Positions 6,476 through 9,968 of a DNA stretch of 9,968 nucleotides are shown piece after piece (position 1 is the first letter of the stretch; each line of letters starts with the position of its first letter). The position numbers and the translations under genes were made by a program. The notes below the pieces were generated by a model that had not been told where the DNA came from, did not search any database, and saw only the letters and a list, made by a program, of their open reading frames with translations. Source of the DNA: Candidatus Thorarchaeota archaeon MP8T_1 (GTDB lineage: Archaea; Asgardarchaeota; Thorarchaeia; Thorarchaeales; Thorarchaeaceae); NCBI GenBank assembly GCA_002825465.1, contig PJER01000071.1, positions 1-9,968 on the forward strand, given 5' to 3'.

Positions 6476-7327
6476 CTAAACTAAAAGCTTTATTCTATCC
6501 CTTTCTAACTTTGCTCCAGGTCTTATGAAGACTTCGCACCCACCTGTGGGAGTAGGATAGTATCCTCTTCTCTCTGAGTATGTACTAGGACCGTCATCTA
6601 TCACAGACCTCAGGAAAGTACCACTGTATCCTCCCTTTCTGATCTGTTCCTGAATGTGTCCGCTTCTATCAACATATTCAATCGTTGCAGTAAAAGCATC
6701 AGCGTTGTGGCTATGTCCCATCAGGGCAACATCGCAGTCGTGATTCCATAACCACCGTTCCATGTTCAGTGCCTTTGCGCCTTTGAGTCTGCCTCCGACA
6801 AAGCCATGATGAACATTGAACCTGAATGTGCTTATAGCAGCACTCGATCTTAGAAAGGTCAACATGATCCAGCCATAGAAACCAATAGCAAGCTGGTCAT
6901 CAGACTTGTGACCACCCATCTCTTTTATTCTCGTTACTATCTCTGAGTATACGGCACGTTCATAGTGCTTCTGTAATGTTTCTTCATGATTGCCTTGAAG
7001 CATACCAAGACACTTGTGGGCAATCGGTTCTACATGGTTACAGAAACGGTTTATCTGAGCTTTCGAGATGTCTAAAAGATCAGCCATATCCATCCACCCT
7101 GCAAGTATGTCAATTTGTGAGCGTGGGTCTCTCAGGTTGATGAACTCACAATAATCCCCCATACCGATCCAGTAGGTATTCTCTTCTTCTTTTATTCTAT
7201 TTACCACCGACTTTAGAAGCTCTTCATCACATGCCATCGATCCAATATGAACATCTCCTAGTGGGATTATGGTAAAAGTGTCTCTTCGTGATCTATGTTG
7301 TATCGTTTTCTGTAGTACTTTAGCCAT
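6476..7327 (-). CDS. Calcineurin-like metallophosphoesterase
   Basis: The 283-residue product has all the metal-binding blocks of the calcineurin-like phosphoesterase family in order: GDVHIG (24-29), GMGDY (55-59), GNHEE (112-116), HHG (173-175) and GHSH (204-207). These bind a two-metal centre that hydrolyses phosphoesters; the substrate (nucleotide, nucleic acid end or phosphoprotein) cannot be told. The frame stays open up to ATG 7387, but the ATG at 7327 has a perfect GGAGGT site five bases upstream, while 7387 has none. I therefore start the gene at 7327. The gene follows the candidate endolysin by about 73 bases on the same strand. Its stop lies 4 bases from the stop of the convergent glycosidase-like gene. 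No signal peptide is visible. Enzymes of this family are common in phage genomes, often of unknown role. Confidence 0.9.
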   Translation of the reverse strand: MAKVLQKTIQHRSRRDTFTIIPLGDVHIGSMACDEELLKSVVNRIKEEENTYWIGMGDYCEFINLRDPRSQIDILAGWMDMADLLDISKAQINRFCNHVEPIAHKCLGMLQGNHEETLQKHYERAVYSEIVTRIKEMGGHKSDDQLAIGFYGWIMLTFLRSSAAISTFRFNVHHGFVGGRLKGAKALNMERWLWNHDCDVALMGHSHNADAFTATIEYVDRSGHIQEQIRKGGYSGTFLRSVIDDGPSTYSERRGYYPTPTGGCEVFIRPGAKLERDRIKLLV

Positions 7328-7332
7328 GATAG

Positions 7333-7338
7333 ACCTCC
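7333..7338 (-). promoter_or_regulatory. Ribosome binding site fixing phosphoesterase start
   Basis: On the minus strand this reads GGAGGT, a full anti-16S match, five bases before the ATG at 7327. The alternative upstream ATG at 7387 has no such site, so this element decides the start. Confidence 0.75.
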
Positions 7339-7400
7339 ATGGAATAACATAGCAACCCCTTGAAGGAGTTACTATGAGTACAAACATAGATTGGTCAGAG

Positions 7401-8339
7401 TTATACGGGTTTAGGTCCAGTGTACCCCCACTTCGCTTGCATTCCTGGGTAGACCTGCTCGATCACAAACTGGTTTACCCCAACAGAAGTGGAAGGAGGA
7501 GGCGTAGGAGGGGTTGGGGTTGCCTCCAAAGTGAGTATCCAGCTATAGATGTCTTGGTACTTTGGATCAAGCAGGAAGTCTTGTCTGTAGAAATTGCTTC
7601 CTACAAAACAATCTCCTAGCTCTTTCTCTAAGAAATTATAGCCTTTCTCTAGCACTGGTGCAGTTGCTGTCCAGCCACCTTCTGAGAAGACAGGTAGAGT
7701 TGGATACCAGGGTATATCAGGACGACCAGCTTCTGAAAGTATTTTCCCATATTCCTGTATCATCAGCTCATATCTTGGAATAATGTTATCAGAATAAGGG
7801 TACGCCTGTGGAGAATTGCCAGTAATAATATAACCTCCGTCACCAATATAGGTGAACCATTTGTGCCAGTCAATCTCCATGTGATAGAAGGGTCTGTAAT
7901 AAGATTGCAACCAGACACTGCATGTCCTCTGATAGCCCAAGGATCGCAAGAACGCTCCAGTATTTGCTTTCCACTTCTTAGCATCGGCTTCAACGTCTAG
8001 GAATACATTCTTTGGATTCCAACGTGCGATTGCGTCCTGAATTGTACGTGCCTCCCTCGCGGGATCGCGCAGGGTCATGTAGCACCAGATGTCTATACCA
8101 ACACCTTCCGCTTTGGACATGCGCTCAAGGCTATCATTATCCTTGCCGTGGCTGTATGGTTGCTTGAAGATAGCAGCGGTCTCAAGTCCATAAAGACCGC
8201 CTCCATAAAGACCACCAGTGTCATAGAAATTCGCACCCTTCATACATAGATTGGCATTCAGGGACTTAGCCTGACTAATCCTTTCTGGATGCTGATACTT
8301 CACGTACCAAGGACGCCAAACAGAGATAGTAATTTGCAT
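7401..8339 (-). CDS. Candidate endolysin, TIM-barrel-like with Pro/Thr linker
   Basis: This 312-residue protein starts at an ATG with AGGAG six bases upstream. Its stop is followed by the phosphoesterase. The segments GIDIWCYMTLRD (81-92), PKNVFLDVEADAKKW (109-123) and RTCSVWLQSYYRP (138-150) look like successive strands of a TIM-barrel glycosidase. The D115-V-E117-x-D119 cluster resembles the acidic catalytic strand of GH25-type lysozymes. The C-terminus has a proline/threonine linker (TPTPPTPPPST, 274-284) joined to a short 28-residue tail, as in modular lysins. There is no signal peptide, so release would need a holin. The gene directly upstream encodes a holin-like membrane protein, one base away. 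Peptidoglycan cleavage is therefore the favoured role, but I do not recognise a named lysin family and the match is by eye only. A tail-associated glycosidase is the alternative. Confidence 0.65.
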   Translation of the reverse strand: MQITISVWRPWYVKYQHPERISQAKSLNANLCMKGANFYDTGGLYGGGLYGLETAAIFKQPYSHGKDNDSLERMSKAEGVGIDIWCYMTLRDPAREARTIQDAIARWNPKNVFLDVEADAKKWKANTGAFLRSLGYQRTCSVWLQSYYRPFYHMEIDWHKWFTYIGDGGYIITGNSPQAYPYSDNIIPRYELMIQEYGKILSEAGRPDIPWYPTLPVFSEGGWTATAPVLEKGYNFLEKELGDCFVGSNFYRQDFLLDPKYQDIYSWILTLEATPTPPTPPPSTSVGVNQFVIEQVYPGMQAKWGYTGPKPV

Positions 8340-8340
8340 G

Positions 8341-8673
8341 TTACACTCCTGCCATAAGTTTAGCCTCTTTCACGGCTTTCGTTTGTGGCGACAAAGCATA
8401 AGCACCCTGGTTGGCAATTACAGCAACGATAAAGCTTTGGATCAGACCAATAAGACCAATCTGGTCACAGGTCACTTCTATGTTGAAGTTACCGCCATAG
8501 CCAGCGCAAGCAATACCGAACACGGCAGCTGCCACCAAAAGGCACAGACCAGCCATGATCCCGCGCTTATACTCTGGTTTCAATGCAGCAAACTTGACAT
8601 TCAGTCCAGGCACATACGAGAACACGAGTGACAGAACTGCGCCAGCGATCAGTAAGATAGTATCTGAGGTCAT
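8341..8673 (-). CDS. Holin-like membrane protein with three helices
   Basis: This 110-residue protein has hydrophobic segments at about 4-22, 39-57 and 71-91, a short charged loop (LKPEYKRG, 31-38) and a basic C-terminal tail (KAVKEAK). Size, three helices and charged tail fit a class I-like holin, which forms lethal holes in the cytoplasmic membrane and lets the endolysin out. Two cysteines (C56, C69) flank the loop between helices 2 and 3. The ATG at 8673 is preceded by AGGAGA, and a near-consensus promoter lies about 30 bases upstream. The candidate endolysin starts one base after its stop, so they are likely co-translated. No sequence family name can be given with certainty. Confidence 0.72.
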   Translation of the reverse strand: MTSDTILLIAGAVLSLVFSYVPGLNVKFAALKPEYKRGIMAGLCLLVAAAVFGIACAGYGGNFNIEVTCDQIGLIGLIQSFIVAVIANQGAYALSPQTKAVKEAKLMAGV

Positions 8674-8705
8674 TTTTCTTATCTCCTAATAGATTGGTTG
8701 CTTGA

Positions 8706-8735
8706 ATTATCACCTACTTGTCTTCTAATTGTCAA
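8706..8735 (-). promoter_or_regulatory. Sigma70-type promoter for the holin-endolysin-phosphoesterase unit
   Basis: Reading the minus strand, TTGACA (8735-8730) and GATAAT (8711-8706) are separated by 18 bases: a perfect -35 and a five-of-six -10. Transcription would start near 8699, leaving a leader of about 25 bases that contains AGGAGA before the holin-like ATG at 8673. The -35 overlaps the last codons of the coiled-coil gene. No other promoter of similar quality was seen in the window. Confidence 0.7.
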
Positions 8736-9252
8736 TATCTTCTCCTTTCTCGAAACGCTTTTCGATTATCTTCAGTTGTACTAATAGTGCTTCGTCGGCT
8801 GCGTCACAGGCAGAGCAGTCAGGACCGATCTCGGAGGATCTTTCTGCGTCTCTGATCCTGATGGACTGTCTGACTGCGTTAGTAAGTTCTGTTGCACATT
8901 TGACATAGAGAGAATTGCGTCTTTTCAAGACAGCTAGTTGCACCTTCATTCCAGAGAGTTCAGTAACTGTCTTGTCATAATCGTCAGACAGTTCCTGTAT
9001 CTTCTCTCTACTCTTGTCGAGTTCTGTTTTCATGTACTCAATTTCTTTCATGCAGCTTGATAGCAGGCTCGATGCAGTATTCTCAATCAGCTTCCTGAGG
9101 TTGTCGTCGTTGTCGTCTATGGACTCCTTAGTAGCAAAAGCTTCAGCTTTGCTTTTCAGATAAGTTCCAATAGATACGATCAGCGTCCCTAAAACACCGA
9201 TAAGTGATGTAACAGCTACGATTAGTTGTGGTGTGCTTAGGTCTTCATCCAT
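8725..9252 (-). CDS. Membrane-anchored coiled-coil protein, spanin-like candidate
   Basis: The 175-residue product has one N-terminal membrane helix (about 9-31) followed by a long charged helical region (about 45-114) with heptad-like spacing (MKTELDKSREKIQELSDDYDKTVTEL) and a C-terminal tail with C-S-A-C (146-149). One anchor plus an external coiled coil is the layout of an inner-membrane spanin, the protein that helps disrupt the outer membrane after lysis, and the lysis-module position fits. No lipoprotein partner was found, so the role stays open. The frame also runs up to an ATG at 9273, but the ATG at 9252 has AAGAGG seven bases upstream while 9273 has nothing, so I use 9252. The start overlaps the stop of the preceding membrane-protein gene by 8 bases. 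Confidence 0.72.
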   Translation of the reverse strand: MDEDLSTPQLIVAVTSLIGVLGTLIVSIGTYLKSKAEAFATKESIDDNDDNLRKLIENTASSLLSSCMKEIEYMKTELDKSREKIQELSDDYDKTVTELSGMKVQLAVLKRRNSLYVKCATELTNAVRQSIRIRDAERSSEIGPDCSACDAADEALLVQLKIIEKRFEKGEDIDN

Positions 9253-9529
9253 TAGTTTGCCTCTTAATATCATGAATTTCTAAAGCCGACATGAGCGATC
9301 CTGCAAGAATAGTGACTAGCAGAAGTGTTATGGCATGTTCGCGAGCAATCAAGAGTCTGCCACCATCTAAAGCTGCGAGTATATAGGTTGCGGCGATAAT
9401 AGCAGCATTGAAGGCGTATGTCAGTTTTAGCCACCGCCAGTATTTCTTAGTATTTCTGGTATTTATAAAGTAATAAATGTTCATTACTATTATAGATAAT
9501 GCGACCACAAAATTTACTATGGCGAACAT
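9245..9529 (-). CDS. Small three-helix membrane protein of lysis region
   Basis: This 94-residue protein has hydrophobic helices at about 3-22, 37-54 and 66-83, separated by a basic loop (RNTKKYWRWLK, 25-35) and a short polar loop with DGG. The ATG is preceded by GGAG eight bases upstream. Its TGA stop overlaps the start of the coiled-coil gene (ATGGATGA), so the two are probably translationally coupled. It could be a second holin or an antiholin-type partner, since another three-helix protein is encoded two genes downstream, but no family is recognised. Confidence 0.7.
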   Translation of the reverse strand: MFAIVNFVVALSIIVMNIYYFINTRNTKKYWRWLKLTYAFNAAIIAATYILAALDGGRLLIAREHAITLLLVTILAGSLMSALEIHDIKRQTNG

Positions 9530-9546
9530 GATCTTTTCTCCAGTCC

Positions 9547-9560
9547 ACGATAATTATCGT
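9547..9560. repeat. Perfect 14-bp palindrome in intergenic gap
   Basis: ACGATAATTATCGT is its own reverse complement. It fills nearly half of the 31-base gap between the partial right-hand gene and the 94-residue membrane-protein gene, just upstream of the latter's ribosome binding site. It could be an operator for a dimeric repressor. No convincing promoter is visible beside it, so function is speculative. Confidence 0.4.
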
Positions 9561-9968
9561 TTATAGGTTGATCTTCAGTACATCTCTCAGATAGATGATC
9601 GCCATTGCCATTTTCTGTAACACTAGCTTGGCACTGGCTAAATCTGTCACATTGGTCTCAATCCAGTCTGAAGCCTCTGTAGCAGTCCACGTTGCCCAAT
9701 CAGGCATTGAAGAGAAGTCCGTCTTAGCAGTGACCGCTATCTCTTCAGCAATCTCAGCATCAGTCTGCCCTTCAGGGTCATGTGCTGTGATAGCTGCCTG
9801 GATTGCATCAAGGGTGGTCTGGTCTGGTGGGTCTCCAACCCAATCCACTCTTACATAGCCATCACCGTAAGTGAAGAATGTAGCAGGAAGAGCTGTCTCG
9901 TGCTGTTCAGCAACATAGCTCACACCACTAAAAGTAAACCCTGCTTTGGTTAGTTGTTCTACAAGTAA
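9561..9968 (-). CDS. Unrecognised acidic protein, 5' end cut by window edge
   Basis: The minus-strand frame is open from the right edge to the TAA at 9563-9561, giving 135 visible residues. A GTG at 9923 is the only in-window alternative start, but the frame continues upstream without a stop (LLVEQLTKAGFTFSG...), so the gene very likely begins outside. The protein is acidic with a mixed fold: a beta-rich start (ATFFTYGDGYVRVDWVGDPP), then a helical segment (LDAIQAAITAHDPEGQ), an Asp/Thr-rich middle and a C-terminal helix (LASAKLVLQKMAMAIIYLRDVL). Small proteins with such a GDG-V-x-W region next to lysis genes are often tail-fibre or baseplate accessories, which is an inference from position only. 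No family is recognised. Confidence 0.75.
   Translation of the reverse strand, partial: LLVEQLTKAGFTFSGVSYVAEQHETALPATFFTYGDGYVRVDWVGDPPDQTTLDAIQAAITAHDPEGQTDAEIAEEIAVTAKTDFSSMPDWATWTATEASDWIETNVTDLASAKLVLQKMAMAIIYLRDVLKINL

Noticed and set aside
7352..7372. Weak minus-strand hairpin between endolysin and phosphoesterase
   Set aside because: It has 8 pairs with two G-U wobbles and a 5-base loop, and no U-run follows. It is too weak to call a terminator.
6476..7387. Longer phosphoesterase start at 7387
   Set aside because: The extra 20 residues have no ribosome binding site upstream, while ATG 7327 has a perfect GGAGGT site and starts just before the conserved domain.
7374..7619. Plus-strand frame of 81 residues with an AAGGAG-ATG start
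   Set aside because: It is antisense to the candidate endolysin, and its Arg-rich middle is just the complement of the Pro/Thr linker codons. The ribosome-binding-like site is probably chance.
8725..9273. Longer coiled-coil protein start at 9273
   Set aside because: There is no ribosome binding site before 9273. ATG 9252 has AAGAGG at good spacing and gives a short overlap with the preceding stop.
1..9968. tRNA genes and CRISPR arrays
   Set aside because: I looked for T-loop GTTCRA-type arms in a cloverleaf context and for regularly spaced direct repeats, and saw none.

Overview
The window reads as part of a double-stranded DNA tailed-phage (or prophage) genome. Genes are short, tightly packed and mostly without database-obvious housekeeping roles. 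They form two convergent gene runs. The right-hand run, on the minus strand, has the look of a lysis module: small multi-spanning membrane proteins, a coiled-coil membrane-anchored protein and a TIM-barrel-like candidate endolysin. No gap between accepted genes exceeds about 75 bases, so there is no long non-coding stretch. Both window edges cut through an open frame. Nothing fixes the host. The lipoprotein signal and Cys/Pro-rich linker of the solute-binding protein resemble those I associate with Anaerolineae-type Chloroflexota, but that is only an impression.

Plus-strand run (2-6471): two unrecognised acidic proteins (the first cut by the left edge); a GT-B-like glycosyltransferase joined by an ATGA overlap; a small helix-turn-helix-like protein with a zinc-knuckle-like tail; a PD-(D/E)XK-type nuclease; a 242-residue glutamyl-tRNA-synthetase-like protein lacking an anticodon-binding domain; an RbsC-type sugar ABC permease that starts inside the synthetase-like gene; a lipoprotein periplasmic-type sugar-binding protein; and a TIM-barrel glycosidase-like protein. 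The last three genes form an apparent uptake-and-processing cassette, but no ABC ATPase is present in the window.

Minus-strand run (9968 down to 6476): an unrecognised acidic protein cut by the right edge; a three-helix membrane protein; a membrane-anchored coiled-coil protein (spanin-like candidate); a holin-like three-helix protein; a candidate endolysin with a Pro/Thr linker; and a calcineurin-type metallophosphoesterase. A near-consensus sigma70-type promoter (TTGACA, 18 bases, GATAAT) sits just ahead of the holin-like gene and would drive holin, endolysin and phosphoesterase as one unit. The two runs meet with only 4 bases between their stop codons, next to a perfect 9-bp inverted repeat.

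The most unusual content is the sugar-transporter permease, binding protein and glycosidase-like gene embedded in a phage-like operon behind a minimal GluRS-like enzyme. If confirmed as viral, this would be a phage-borne carbohydrate uptake module that must borrow a host ATPase or one encoded elsewhere.
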